NCBI GenBank assembly: GCA_010093485.1
Contig: MU001495.1
Span: forward strand, 2,245,711-2,309,710
Length of the DNA: 64,000 nucleotides
From: Karstenula rhodostoma CBS 690.94
Taxonomy: Eukaryota > Ascomycota > Dothideomycetes > Pleosporales > Didymosphaeriaceae
Reading direction: 5' to 3'
Shown: in pieces, positions 22,016-33,252 of the stretch
How the letters are laid out: each line of letters starts with the position of its first letter
How positions within the stretch are numbered: position 1 is the stretch's first letter
Notes under the pieces: generated by a model
Told to the model about the DNA's origin: nothing
What the model saw: the letters and a program-made list of their open reading frames with translations, nothing else
The model's database searches: none
Made by a program: the position numbers and the translations under genes

Positions 22016-23618
22016 CTTTGCGACCGATATTGCGTAGCCTCGATTTAACTTGACGCTGGCAGTATGCGTGGGCACCTAGATAATGCGTCGAAGTCAGAGA
22101 GTGCGGTGAGGTAGACTGATGCGTAAAAGTGTGAGTGATATTTCTTGGAATTTTTGGAGGTTGCGCTTATAAGCAATCGAAACAATGGGTATCCATGGTT
22201 GTGGTGCTCAACAGAGCGCCTGTGCGCTCCACACATGGCCAACCATCGAATGGTACGCCTCGTTCTATCACAACACGTGATTGATGAAACTTCTCATATG
22301 CAAAAGGTGCAGCATATCCCCGACTGCGGAACGATCGGGTGTACTGTGGATGCAGCCCTATCTTTTCACAGTGGGGACTTCTTAGTCCAGTTACAGCATG
22401 GCACGAATGTACCTAATAATAGAACCATCTACTCTAAACAAGAATGAGCTTATCCGCTTTAGGTATAATAAATTTCTCTAGTTGGGTTTTATTAAATTAC
22501 AGTATCCCTGCTCTGGAGGACGTACTGCCAAAAGATAGGGCTGCAACCACAGTAGCTGTAAGCTGCAACCACTAGGCCTCTCAACCAATCTCAACATTCC
22601 GGTCGCCGTGTGGCGGTGACGAGGACACGCGCCACACCCCTGCATACCCCAATCAATCAATCCTCACCAGATACTTCCGACTGCGGGACCATGACGCAAA
22701 GGTCGGGGGATCATAAACAAACGACAAGGGACACATCAAACCTGGCGCTCATGAGAAGAATGAAGGCGTGGGTAAAACTCAGGCGCGAACCATAGGGTGA
22801 TGCGCATACATTTTCCGTCTAGGTAGTACGACGGTGGTCGCGAACAAGTCATCCATCGTGAAGCTAGAATGTGTTGGGTGTCCCTTCTATCGCCAGACAT
22901 CTCGTAGCAAACCCTCCTTCTCTGGGGCTGGACTCCCCGCGCCTCGTCTTCACGTTGCTAGACGGAACTTCGCGTACTTCGTTTGTCGGTTGCACGTATT
23001 TGGCGGTAGCATACACATCTCGCGCACTGTACACGCGTCAAACATCACCATCAAACAAGTCCCCTCGCGTTGATGTACGTGGAGGGGTGAGAAGGGTTGA
23101 GGAGTTGGTGCTGGCTGTGGATGAGCCGTTAGTATGTAACGCATTGCTAGCCGAGTTGGTACATTTCGCTGTATCTGGACACGCAGCGTGTTGTGTTCGT
23201 GCGCTCTTACGAGTACCAATGAACGTGTGAGAGGGAGTGCGGTGTCGGCTTGTGAAGGGGAGGAGGTGGAAGAAGAGGAAAATGGGGATGAGCGCGAGAT
23301 GGAGACGGACGGCGCAGGAGAAGGCTCAGCTGCGCTTGGAGGATGGTGTGGAATGAGGCACACGTTAGCTTTGCGGGTCGACTTTCGATGCGGCGGACGG
23401 GTAGGGGTGGTTGACGGCAACGAGACCGGTAGTAGTATCCTCGGTCGTTCTGGGTGATATTTTCAAGCGTCCGCGAACCGTGCCAAATAGATCTCTTGTA
23501 TACATCTTGTAAGGGTACATATAGTACAGTTCCCACGCATGCGGTTTATCCATCCCATCTATACGTACATCACCTGCACACCCTACATGTCTTATCAAAC
23601 CCTCCTCTTCATCACCCT
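22016..23618. other. Intergenic, 1.6 kb
   Basis: The largest minus-strand frame (22950-23420) and the overlapping plus-strand frames lack domains or splice-supported extensions. I see no RNA gene. Confidence 0.4.
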
Positions 23619-24558
23619 CTACCTCTTCTTCCCCTTCTTGCCCTTGACATTGCCCTTTCTCTTGCCTCCTCCCGCCATCGCGGCGGCCGCCGCAGCACCC
23701 TTCTTCTTGCTGCCCTCTGCGTTTCCCAGCGCTGCCTTCTGCCTCAGGTACACTCGCACGACATTCTCCACGCTGCCCCTATCATGCTTTTCCTTGCGCA
23801 TGTACGTCAACCGCGCCCTCCTCGCCTTCCTCTGCGCCCTCTGCACAACCTCGATGCCCTCGACCAACGGGGAGTACACCTTGTACCACATCTCGATGCC
23901 GATGCGGGTCAGCTGGCCGCGCAGCAGGATGGCGGTGTCGACGCCGCGCCGCCGGATGTTGATGCAGACGCCGGCGAAGGGCTCGCCGGTGCGCTGGCGC
24001 ACGAGGAGGATGTCGCCGACGCGGGCGCACTCGGGGTTGGCGCGGTCGAAGAGGCGGGTGCGGGCGCCGGTGGGGTCGTGCAGAGCGAGCTGCGAGGCGG
24101 TGGTTGCGGCAACGGGGTCGGAGCAGGCCTTTCGGATGGCGCGCGGTTTCTGGGGCTGCGCCGCGAGCTTGCCTGGTGCATGGTCGTTAGCTTCGTGATA
24201 CTCTGTTTGAAGCCCAATGGAAGGATAGGGGGCTGCGGCTCGCAGGCGATGGCGGCCAAAGCGAGGCGGACGTACTGCTGCTCGAAGTCCTCATCTTGTT
24301 CCGGAACCACGACACCTTCCTTGCTTCCCGCTCGGCCTCAACCTGCTTGTATCTCTTCATGGTGCCCATCTGCTGTCGAATCTTCCTGTTAGGCGCTGAC
24401 CCGCCGCCCTGCTGGTAGAGATGCGGATACAGATTCCTGTGCATTGCGTCGACGAGCTTCGAGCCCTTGAGGGTTTTCGCGGCGGTCGCGGGCGGCTTCG
24501 AGGCCAGGAGGACGGCCCCCTGGACGCCCGCCTTTGCGGCCGCTATTGCCGTGGCCAT
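23619..24558 (-). CDS. img1: Mitochondrial large-subunit ribosomal protein bL19m
   Basis: Exons 24558-24276 and 24172-23619 are joined in phase 1 across a 103-nt intron (24275-24173, GTACGT donor, GCTAAC branch, ACCAG acceptor), giving 278 aa. The C-terminal exon carries the L19 core: LALHDPTGARTRLF, ARVGDILLV, EPFAGVCINIRRRGVDTAIL, GIEMWYKVYSP and RRARLTYMRK. The Ala-rich, Lys-containing N-terminus (MATAIAAAKAGVQGAV) is compatible with mitochondrial import. An extended Lys/Ala-rich tail ends NVKGKKGKKR. The protein sits in the mitochondrial ribosome; yeast Img1 is the orthologue. The core is certain, while the exact first-exon boundary is the best frame-preserving solution rather than proven. 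Confidence 0.85.
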
Positions 24559-25265
24559 TGTGTGTGAGTGGGGATGTGGATTCGCGTTGGATGTTGGAGT
24601 CGCGAAGTGTTGGATGTTCCGAAAATCATCTGTACGGATGACTAAGCCGACAACCACTCCAGTGCTCCTAGCTGGCGGTGTTTGATTCTCTGTACGCAAT
24701 TGTAGTGACGTGCACGCTAAAACGATGCATTTTAATCATGATCTATCAGAGAGAAAACACGTACAAAGTCAAACTGCTATCAGCTCAACCTGTAATGTCG
24801 AGCATTGCATAAGAATGCATCATGTATCGCATACGACACGCAGAGAGAATCGAGTATATAGACTTATTTTTCAAATTTTTATTGTATCTAATGTCTTTCA
24901 TGGATATACAGCTTAGGACACCGCCTTAACTGCCTGGAACATAGAGTAACGCCGTTGATCATATACCCAAACTTTTGAATGCCGTTACCGTAATCGCCAG
25001 CCCATGCTAGTTGTTTCCTGCCCAAACGCCATGCTTGGACGCAGAACCGGGCGCAAAAAGGAAAATTATACCCGGATCAATTTCCCGGATCATGCCATGC
25101 GCACCCCGCTTTTCCGCTAGATTTGCTGAAAGAGGAGGAAGGATTAACAAAGTACCGCCCACGTGAGAAGATAACACATGCAGATGCCTTGCCGTTTGTC
25201 CCGAGAGGTAGTCGGGGAGAAACGTGCCAGAATAGTCGAAAAGAAAGAAACCCGGGGAGATGCTG
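24559..25265. other. Intergenic, AT-rich centre
   Basis: About 0.7 kb without coding evidence; 24770-24980 is notably AT-rich. It contains the bL19m promoter and the 3' flank of the NmrA-like gene. Confidence 0.4.
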
Positions 25266-26681
25266 CTAGAGCCGCGACTGGTTGAGCTGCTCAATCAAAC
25301 CCACAACGCCGTTGAAATGCGGAGAGATCTCGCCCTGGCAACACAAGCCACGTTAGCAGTTGACTTGAAAATCGAGATCAACTTCACGGCGAGGTGTCTC
25401 TACCTCCTCCATCCAGGTCAGGCCATTCGCAGCCTCCTCCACCGGGAACACCTCTTGCGCATACTCCTCCATGCCGCGATTGCCTTCCCAGAGCTCGAGC
25501 GCGACGCCAGGGCAGTCCTTCTCAATATCAGGGCCGAAGTAGGGCGCTTCGCTCTCTGCCAGCGTCCACTCCAGTGCCGAGAGATGCTCACGGTATCCGA
25601 CGGGAGTAGGGCAATGGATCACGATAGGGCCCCGCTTGTAGTGGACGGGTCGTCTCAAACCGCGGCTGAAGGCCCTGCAGACTTCCTTCGGGGTCAAGAC
25701 TTCAAAGGCTAGCGGAATGCTAAAACTGACGTTAGCGTGCACTCACGTAATGCAGCACTTGGCAGGATGAGTCGGGGAATCGGGAAAGGGTTGACGATGG
25801 TGAAGCGAGGCGGGCCCAGCCACCACATGATGCTGCAGCGTCTTGGCAAGCGTCTGGTAACCTATGCAATGCCGGAATAGGCAATGCGCAGACACACCGC
25901 ATTTGAATCGGTTGGCCAGCGCTGAGCGTGGACTGGACCGTACCATGTGGAGAACAGCATGCGATGGGGCGAAAACTTACCGTTTACCATACCATTTTCG
26001 CGGTCCTTCTTTAAATAGTTGGTAGATGGCGGGGCCAATGTCGTGCTCCGAGTCGAGCCATGGAAGCTTCTGGTCGGGGTGAAAAGGAGCTCGCCATACG
26101 AAGCTGCCGTCGTTCTGGTGCTCCATGCGAAACAGGGGGAAGTCGAGGCCGGTGAAGTTGTTGTGATAGATGCCGCAGTAGACAAAGGTTGCCGGCAGAC
26201 CAATCTGGCGGATGTACTGCTCGATGGTGAACTTTGGTGCCCACAGGGGGAGGGCTCTCCAGTTGTTGCCAAAGACAGAATGGTCGGGCATACCTGGCGT
26301 GTTTGTTTAGATTGGGCAGAAAGGGTCAGTATAGGTGGGGTACGTACTGCTGTAGATGTAATGCTGGATGCCGGCCTTTTTGGCGGCATCGGCAAGGGCT
26401 CTGCCGATGGCAACCTCGTCTCCCCAGTGCGTCGTGTTGATGAAGGCATACTGCGCGCTCCTGAACAAATCGTCGAGAAACCTACGATCTTGGAGGCGGC
26501 CGACGTAGACGGTGACATTGGGCAGCTGGGCAATCTCTTCTGCGACGAGGCCGTTGAGCTCTTTCATTTGCGCCCGTACCTGCCACCCCAGAGCCGAGGC
26601 CACGCGAATGAAGCTCGCCGACTGGCGGCCATTGCTGTTGATGGTGACCACGGTCCGCTGCATGCGTGGCTCCGGAAGCAT
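25266..26681 (-). CDS. NmrA-like NAD(P)-binding family protein
   Basis: Four exons: 26681-26348, 26293-25981, 25719-25404 and 25334-25266; introns 54, 261 and 69 nt. Joins give HYIYSS-MPDHSVF, WYGKR-IPLAFEVLTP and GLTWMEE-GEISPHF, all matching the NmrA/HSCARG pattern. The product is 343 aa. The N-terminus RTVVTINSNGRQSASF replaces the glycine-rich GxxGxxG loop with a degenerate NSNGRQ, as in many NmrA-like redox sensors that bind NAD(P) but do not catalyse. EYAQEVFPVEEAANGLTW is a strongly conserved C-terminal block of this fungal subgroup. A regulatory, dinucleotide-sensing role is inferred. The start could instead be the Met six codons downstream. The 261-nt intron is long for this region. 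Confidence 0.8.
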
Positions 26682-27483
26682 TGGTAGGTCGAAGGTGACA
26701 GGAAGTGGTGCGGGCCGCGAGCAGGACTAAAAGTGGTTGTTGGGCAGTCGCATCCAGGGTCGGGGCGAGTTGCAGCGAGTTGCAGCGAGGGCGCGACGAG
26801 GACTTGATATAGCAGCAAACAGCAGACCCGTGTCTCTGGGACGGCGGCGGCGGCAGAGGCTTAGTGGTGGGCAGCCAGTGATAGATGGGTGGTGTAGCCT
26901 GGGGTGACTCTGCTGGAGATGCCGCAATCGGGCGCGGCCAACAAGCACAAAGGCCGCGATACTGCAGGAAGGCTATGGCTGGGGGGCAGCCGGGAGCCGC
27001 ACGCGAGGCCCTGGGGATCCTTTTTGCAGGTGACGACTGGTGTGCAGGTGTAGGGCGGGTGAACAGCGGCGCTAGAGAGGTGAGCCAGAGGCCGGTTCGG
27101 GTGCGCTGCAACTTATAGAAGACAGGCAGGACGCGCTCGCCGACACCACGTCGACGGCAGGCCGGCGGAGATGCAGGAGAAAGCAGGCCCGCCGGCGCTG
27201 CTCTGCCTGGGCACTCGCGGTAACACGATTCTCTCGTCGTGGCGGCACCGGACGGTGGTGTGGAAAATTAGGTAATAGCACGCAGCCGCGACGAATCGCA
27301 GCCGCGGCGTGTGCAGAACGTGGTTAAGCACCTCAGGGAGCAGAGGCCCGCCAGCGCAGCGTACTCAGTGCGCGAAACCAGAGTGCAATTTGCTCATCGA
27401 CATGGCGACACCTGCACCATCGCCATCCCTGCTGCGGTGATCCGACGCGCTACGGCTGCGATGCCGCCGCCGGGGGCCTGTAA

Positions 27484-27510
27484 GTGAGCGTGAGCGTGAG
27501 CGTGAGCGTG
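27484..27510 (+). repeat. GTGAGC hexamer tandem repeat
   Basis: About four and a half perfect copies of GTGAGC in a row; intergenic. Confidence 0.85.
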
Positions 27511-27810
27511 CTCTCCGCCGCGCGCAGTCCCACTCTCCCCGTCGCAGGCCAGTGCAGCGCAGTCAAGCCAAAAAAGAGGGCGCTGCAAGGACCGGTGCGG
27601 GGAACACACAGCAGCACGCTCTTGCTAGGCCAAACGGTGAGGGTGGGCCGTGGTCAACAAGCACCTGAGCATGAGGAGAGGGCACCAACTGCGTGCGTCA
27701 TGCTTGGCTATCAGATGCTGTTAGTAAAACGAAACAACTCCATGACTAGCGACCGACTGCCCTCCCTCGTCGCGACATGCCCTCGCCCTCGCCCGTTTGC
27801 TACAGACTGC

Positions 27811-27896
27811 AGCATACACGCCATACGCAGCATACACAGCATACACAGCGTACACGGCATACACGGCATACACAGCATACACAGCATACACAGCAT
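27811..27896 (+). repeat. 10-bp minisatellite (CATACACAGC unit)
   Basis: About eight imperfect copies of CATACACAGC; variants include CATACACGGC and CGTACACGGC. In one frame the array reads TAYTAY, but no surrounding gene model supports translation. Confidence 0.85.
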
Positions 27897-28256
27897 CTTA
27901 TCGTACCTTCCCACACAGACAAACCCTCCTGCTCCCAAGCTCACTGTTTCCCCGCAGCGCGAGGGCCCACCAGTCTCGGGCCAAGCCGAACTCATGTCCA
28001 GATAGCAGATCCCATCAAGCCTTCGCCTGCAGTCGCCCACCCATGCCCCAGACATGACCCAGATAGCAGGACCAGGAACGTGTCGCCGCTGGAGCCTCTC
28101 CCCGGACCCAACCGTCGAGAAACGCGCCTGCCATGGCCAAGTTGTTGGCTCGGCGCTCATCAAAGACAACGACGTCGTCAGCATCACCCTGCAGCTAGTA
28201 GCCGCTCTTATGATCACAATTACCCGTCGTTCCAGCGAATTCCTCACGTAGCCCCC

Positions 28257-30363
28257 TCAGCCAATCACACGCTCCCAGAGGCTGTCGTTGCCGTCGCCCT
28301 CTGCCATATGCAGCCGTGCCTGTGGCACCTCGTCAGTGTGCAAATGCGACCCAGCTCGTTTGAGCACCTCCACATGATCTTTCAACCCCGCAGCCGCCGC
28401 AAGGTAGAGCGGTGTGTGCCCGCTGCGGTTTCGTAAGTGCACCGAGGCGCCCTGCTCGAGAAAGTCGCGCAGGATCTCTACGTTGGGCCCCGTGGCTGCA
28501 AGGTGCTATGGCTCGTCAGCGCTGCATGCATGAACGCAATCTTGCATGCTTCCGGTCAAAACTTTATCCAGACCGTGTTGATGGTGCCAGAGATAAGAAT
28601 CGACTTTGTACACTCCGACTTTTGTACTGTGCGATAGAGTCCGCTGTCATCATCCGCTAAGAGATGACGCGCGTGGTGCGAGCTGCCCCAAGATACCTGC
28701 TGCTAGTACCAGTACAGTACCAGACCGTCGGAAATCTTGGTCGCGGATCCCCCGTATCGTGCGGGACATACCATACGGGGTAGGTCGCAGATAGACGCAT
28801 CGAAATGGCAACCATCCCAGTGCCCCGATAACGGCTCTTTCGGCACAGCTGCCATGGTTCCACTCATCCTCGATGCAAGCTCCGTACCACGAGGGACGTA
28901 GATAACGACCATTGCCTTGGAGAGACGACTGCCAAATCGGGAGCCCTCTTAGATAACGCTGAAAATTTGACTTACCACGGGCGTGTTGAGATTGTAATCG
29001 GCATCGTTGAGCAGCCAACGAGGCTCGCCGCGAATAATGTCCCTCGTATCTTGGAAATTGCCCTTCTGGATTGCATATCCAAGCGCAGCCAGGCTGGACA
29101 GCTCCGGGGTGAGGGTTCCGCTCGTTTTGGGATGCTCGAAATGGGTACGTGTCGTTTCCGTCAGCTCGCCGCGAATGGAAACGGACATCTTCTTTGCAAC
29201 TTCCTCGGCTGTCGCGCCTGGTAATGCTAGCAGGTATGCCAGCTTTGTGAGAGCGGCTTCGGACGTCATGTCCATGCCAAACACTACGCCCACTCGGCCC
29301 AAGAAGGTCGCGGGCGCATAGAGCGGGCTCACGCTACCGCTCAAGCACTGCGTTACGTTGACAATGACGATGCCTCGATTTACTGCGTCGGCCAGGGTAC
29401 GTGTCATTGCGCTGTCAGGCCCACCTGGAGTGTTGCCTGCTCCAAACGTCTCCAGCACCAGGCCTTTCAAGCCCTCCAGGTGTAGCACCGCATCCACCAT
29501 TTCAGGCTTCATGCCCGGGAAAATACGAAGGCAAGCTACGTGTGTCGTGTCGAGCTGCGTCTGGATCGAGAACGGTGACATGCTCGTGGATCGATGCACG
29601 TTGCCCCAGGAAACGTTAGTTCTAAGAGAGGTGATGGTTGCCAAAGGTGGAAGATTAGGACTGCCAAAGGCATTGAAGTCGTCCGCTGAGATTTTGGTCG
29701 TACGGTTCCCACGGAAGAGCTTGAAGTTGAAGAACAAGCAGACCTCTGGTATCATGAAGTGGCCCGCTATGATCAAGGCGCCCAGCAGGTTGTCTTCAGC
29801 ATCCGTCTGCAGCTGCATCATTGGTGCCTGCGAGCCGGTGAGAATGACGGGTTTGCCCAGGTTGTGCATCATGAAGCTCAACGCTGAACTGGTGTAGGCC
29901 AGAGAATCAGTGCCGTGGAGAATCACAAATCCATCAAACAATTGGTAGTTCCGGTAAATCGTCTTTGCGATCTGGTCCCAGCCTTCAGCGTCGATGGAGC
30001 TGCTGTCCAGTAAAGTGTCGAACTCAAGCACAGAGTATCGTACTCGACGTTCATAAGCACTGGTTGGTGTCCTCAAACTTTGAACGGCCCTCCGTGTGCC
30101 CTTGTCGTCAGTCACGATCTCCAGCGGCTCCGGGTAGGACCCATCGTTGAAGACTGGCCGGGGCGCAAGCCCATTCTTCAAGAAACCCCTCGCCGGTACC
30201 AGGCCATCTGCTGATTTGCGCATACATATCGTCCCACCTGTCGCTTGTTAGTAAAGCTCCTCGGTAAGGTTGATGGATGCAGACCTGTGATGACAATAAG
30301 CACGCGCGACTCCGGCTGCTGGAGCTCTGGGTACGGGTCGTCCATTTCTCCTAGAATATTCAT
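28257..30363 (-). CDS. L-asparaginase with C-terminal ankyrin repeats
   Basis: Exons 30363-30285, 30237-28976 and 28505-28257, giving 529 aa. The first intron (47 nt) splits the nucleotide that completes TGGTIC, the first asparaginase signature (catalytic Thr). The second signature, LHGTDSLAYTSSAL, follows in exon 2, together with TGSQAP and the AEDNLLGAL segment, so the type I asparaginase/lysophospholipase-like fold is complete. Exon 3 supplies HLAATGPNVEILRDFL and HTPLYLAAAAGLKDHVEVL, two ankyrin repeats, as in fungal and animal ASPG proteins. The reaction is asparagine to aspartate plus ammonia; no signal peptide, so it acts in the cytosol. The second intron (28975-28506) is 470 nt, about ten times the local norm, and may hide a further short exon. 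Confidence 0.9.
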
Positions 30364-31311
30364 GTACTATGCCTGCTTCCGAGCACGCGAGAGTGCTGTG
30401 GTGGTGCGCAAGAGAAAGACGCGTCGGCGAGCGAAGTTTTCCCTAGGTTGTCCGGATAGTCGCGCTTTCCTCTTCCGTCGCTATGCCACAAAGACCGCCC
30501 AATGTCAATATCTCTTTTTCGAATACTGTGTATATCACGACAACCAAAACACTCGACTACAATGCTTTCGCATGTCCAACTCCACGTCCTGGCGCGAAAT
30601 CCCCATTGGCGCGCTTTTCCCTCCCCCGTTCATCATGGCTCGCAAACATCGGCCCGGTCCACACGAATCTTGGAAGCGCCCCTACCCTAGCTCCACTTTT
30701 ATGGAGTTCTGATTACCCCTACAAAACTCAACTCTGCAGAATGTATTACCCCTTCGAAACTGAAAATTTGCAGCCGCAATATGCGACAGTGGGGGTTGGA
30801 AGTGCGCGATCGTAAAATTCAGGGTAGCGTCGGCTTGGAAAGCCCGGCTGGTCACACGGGTGTGAAGTTTTTCTTGCAGTGAGGTTAGTGGGTGCCCACG
30901 TGGTGGTGAAGAAATGGATGTGAACTGTGTACACAGCGTGAGCTAATGGACGCGATCGATTGGGTATATTGCTCTGCTCTGATACACGATGCTGAAGATA
31001 CCTAACGGTCTAACAACTATCGAAACGCCTCCTGCAATGCGAGGCAATGTTATCGCGGCCGAAGGACTATAAACGCATCTTCTCTGGTCCCTTGAAAGAC
31101 ACGGAAACAAATCAAAGCACCTCGTGTACAATCCCAGCTCTTCGATATGCTTGCAAGCACGAGGGCTTCAACACTGTCGCCCACCGTTAGCGCGCGAATG
31201 CCCATCAAGCACAATCTTGGAAGCAATAGCTTGTCGCTAATCCGCGGTGTGTAGACAATTGGCTGCCATCATGCTTCACGGATCATTGGGATGCTGTGGT
31301 GATATTGCACC
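30364..31311. other. Intergenic, 0.95 kb
   Basis: No supportable gene. It contains the asparaginase promoter and the 3' flank of the next minus-strand gene. Confidence 0.45.
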
Positions 31312-32496
31312 TCACTTCTTCTTGGCCGCCTTTCTCGCCTCGTTGGCGCGATCTTCCTCAAGCTTGCCAATCTGCTCCTGGTTCTCCGCAATCCAAACCA
31401 GAATATCCGGTAAAGTGTCGTTGGAAACGTGTTCGGACCATTTCAGTTTGGTGCTTGTCGAAATCGGTTGCTCTGTGATGTACGGATGACCATCCTCGAA
31501 AGCCACCCACCTCTTCAGGCCCTTTAAGATGGTTCCTCGGGCTGCATTCGCAGAGGTAATTGAGTTGTTGATCTGCAACCAGATCGCCTCTTCGACGCCT
31601 TGCGTTTTATGCTCCAAGAGAATCGCGTTGTATTCCTCGTGCTTGCCAAATACGCGCAGGGCCTCCCGAAGAACTTCTTGTCGGGACGGCGCAGCCTTCT
31701 TCGTATCAGGTTCGTCATTCTCTGTATAGGCTGTGGTCGTTGTGCCTTTTCCGCAAGAAGGCATGTATTCGTATACAAAACGACGGAACATGGCGCGCTT
31801 GTTGATACGGGATCGATCGTTGGCGTTTTCGTCGCGGTCCTCGTAGACTTTCCAGTAAAAGTACCGGCCGTTGGTTGCCCAGTCGAACAGTTCAGCTTCG
31901 CTGTCGAATCCCTCATGGTATTTGGCTTTATCATATCCGTAGAATTCCATCGCCTGGTCCGGTTCTCGCGTAAGGAACAACATACTCTTCTTCCGGTTAT
32001 ACGGTTCTACTTCCTCGACACGAATGTGCATTCCCTTGTCATTACACGTGATGCCGAGTGAGCGATGAACGACCCCGATAATCTGCACAAGATCTGAATC
32101 GCTCTTCATGAATTTCGTCCACTCAAACAACTCCGCGCCATCCTTTGTGTCGCTGCCTGGCGAGAGGTCAACGTCCACCTGCACGTACGCGTCCAGAATT
32201 GTGGGGTGCTTGATTCCAAAATGATGAGGGGATACGTAAAGCTCAGCCCCCAACACATCCTTCACGGTGGCCCAGATGTTGTTGTTGTTTGTCGGGTCGC
32301 GCATGCCCTCGACAAGGAAGTCAACGTCGCCATGGTCACTTTTTCCGGGAGCGTCTCGAGGTATCGTAACATGGTAGAAGAGTGTTTCCAGCTTCAACTT
32401 GACGTCGCTAGCCACTTGCTGGTATGTATCTGGTAGCATACGTGGGACATTGATCGGTGTGTCTGAGACGATATGCGCGAAGGCCTGGCCGCCCAT
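31312..32496 (-). CDS. Uncharacterised nucleotidyltransferase-fold protein
   Basis: Intronless, 394 aa. The N-terminal region has the three-part signature expected of the polymerase-beta-type nucleotidyltransferase superfamily: a Gly-Gly start (MGGQAFAH), a D-x-D strand (SDHGDVDFLVEG, near residues 53-64) and a third acidic strand (YVQVDVDLSP, near 104-113). The middle part is not recognisable by eye (GMHIRVEEVEP, SMLFLTREPDQAMEFYG). The C-terminus ends in a charged helix with Lys/Ala-rich tail EARKAAKKK. No signal peptide or membrane segment. Whether it transfers nucleotides to RNA, protein or a small molecule cannot be told. A TATA box lies about 50 bp upstream of the ATG. Confidence 0.65.
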   Translation of the reverse strand: MGGQAFAHIVSDTPINVPRMLPDTYQQVASDVKLKLETLFYHVTIPRDAPGKSDHGDVDFLVEGMRDPTNNNNIWATVKDVLGAELYVSPHHFGIKHPTILDAYVQVDVDLSPGSDTKDGAELFEWTKFMKSDSDLVQIIGVVHRSLGITCNDKGMHIRVEEVEPYNRKKSMLFLTREPDQAMEFYGYDKAKYHEGFDSEAELFDWATNGRYFYWKVYEDRDENANDRSRINKRAMFRRFVYEYMPSCGKGTTTTAYTENDEPDTKKAAPSRQEVLREALRVFGKHEEYNAILLEHKTQGVEEAIWLQINNSITSANAARGTILKGLKRWVAFEDGHPYITEQPISTSTKLKWSEHVSNDTLPDILVWIAENQEQIGKLEEDRANEARKAAKKK

Positions 32497-33252
32497 TCTG
32501 GTTGATGTTTTGGGAGTTTTCTTGAGTGTGTGAGCAGCGCAAGGCTTTTATATCCTAGTGCTCAGGGTATCTCTGGGGGGTCTGAGCTGACGACCAGACG
32601 TCGCGAAAGTTGAACGTATCTCGAAGTCGTTGCGGCGGTCCAGGCACCGACGGCGGTACCAAGGTTCCCAATGAGTCACCTAGAATTCGACCTATTAACC
32701 TGAGACATGAGGCAAAATGCGTCCTCGGTGAATGTGAACAGAACCCTGTTTCGAGACTGCTGGCTGTGGTGGGTAGATTTTCCAGATGGTTGTGTTGTTG
32801 ATGCCATTCCGAGGTTCCTGTCTGCAACTTCCCAAACAGTCCCCGTAAGTTTGGGTGCGGTGGAACTCAAATCACAACAAGCGCACAGATGCAAGGAAAC
32901 AAAAGCATCCAGCAATGCTTTTGAGGACAACCAACCTTGATGAACAATTCTACTTCCATAAGATGCTTTGCGAACATTGACTCTCGTATCTCCGCGATTA
33001 GTGGGGTATCGCCGTGCGACCGCGCTAAAGAGCTTGGGCCCACATAATTTTCTGGGTTGGAGACGGACTTGAGCTCGCTCTCAACAGCAGAGATTGCGCC
33101 TCCGAACATACTCAACACGATAATCAGTGTATACACACGCATTACTCCCAAGCAGGTGAGCTGATCGCGGAACCGAGCCCATTGCAGTGACAAATATCCT
33201 AATATGCCTTATTTAGTAGACAGGCCAGCACATCGCACAGCGCAACCGCACA
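32497..33252. other. Divergent intergenic region
   Basis: 756 bp between two divergently transcribed genes; no coding sequence supported. It contains the TATA element listed at 32545-32553. Confidence 0.45.
32545..32553 (-). promoter_or_regulatory. TATA box upstream of nucleotidyltransferase-like gene
   Basis: ATATAAAAG on the minus strand, 49-57 bp upstream of the start codon at 32496. Confidence 0.45.

Larger units (their letters stand above)
26682..28256. other. Intergenic with tandem repeats
   Basis: About 1.6 kb, C/G-rich and apparently non-coding. It holds a hexamer repeat at 27484-27510 and a 10-bp minisatellite at about 27811-27896 (listed separately). Confidence 0.45.

Noticed and set aside
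23454..24392. 312-codon plus-strand frame
   Set aside because: Antisense to bL19m; composition mirrors the GC-rich codons of that gene and shows no domain.
25720..25980. Extra cassette exon inside the 261-nt intron of the NmrA-like gene
   Set aside because: A candidate between an AG and a GTGAGT exists, but including it breaks the frame into the conserved IPLAFEVLTP exon.
27797..28057. Repeat-encoded TAY-repeat protein
   Set aside because: The open frame exists only because of the 10-bp minisatellite; no start context, domain or splice support.
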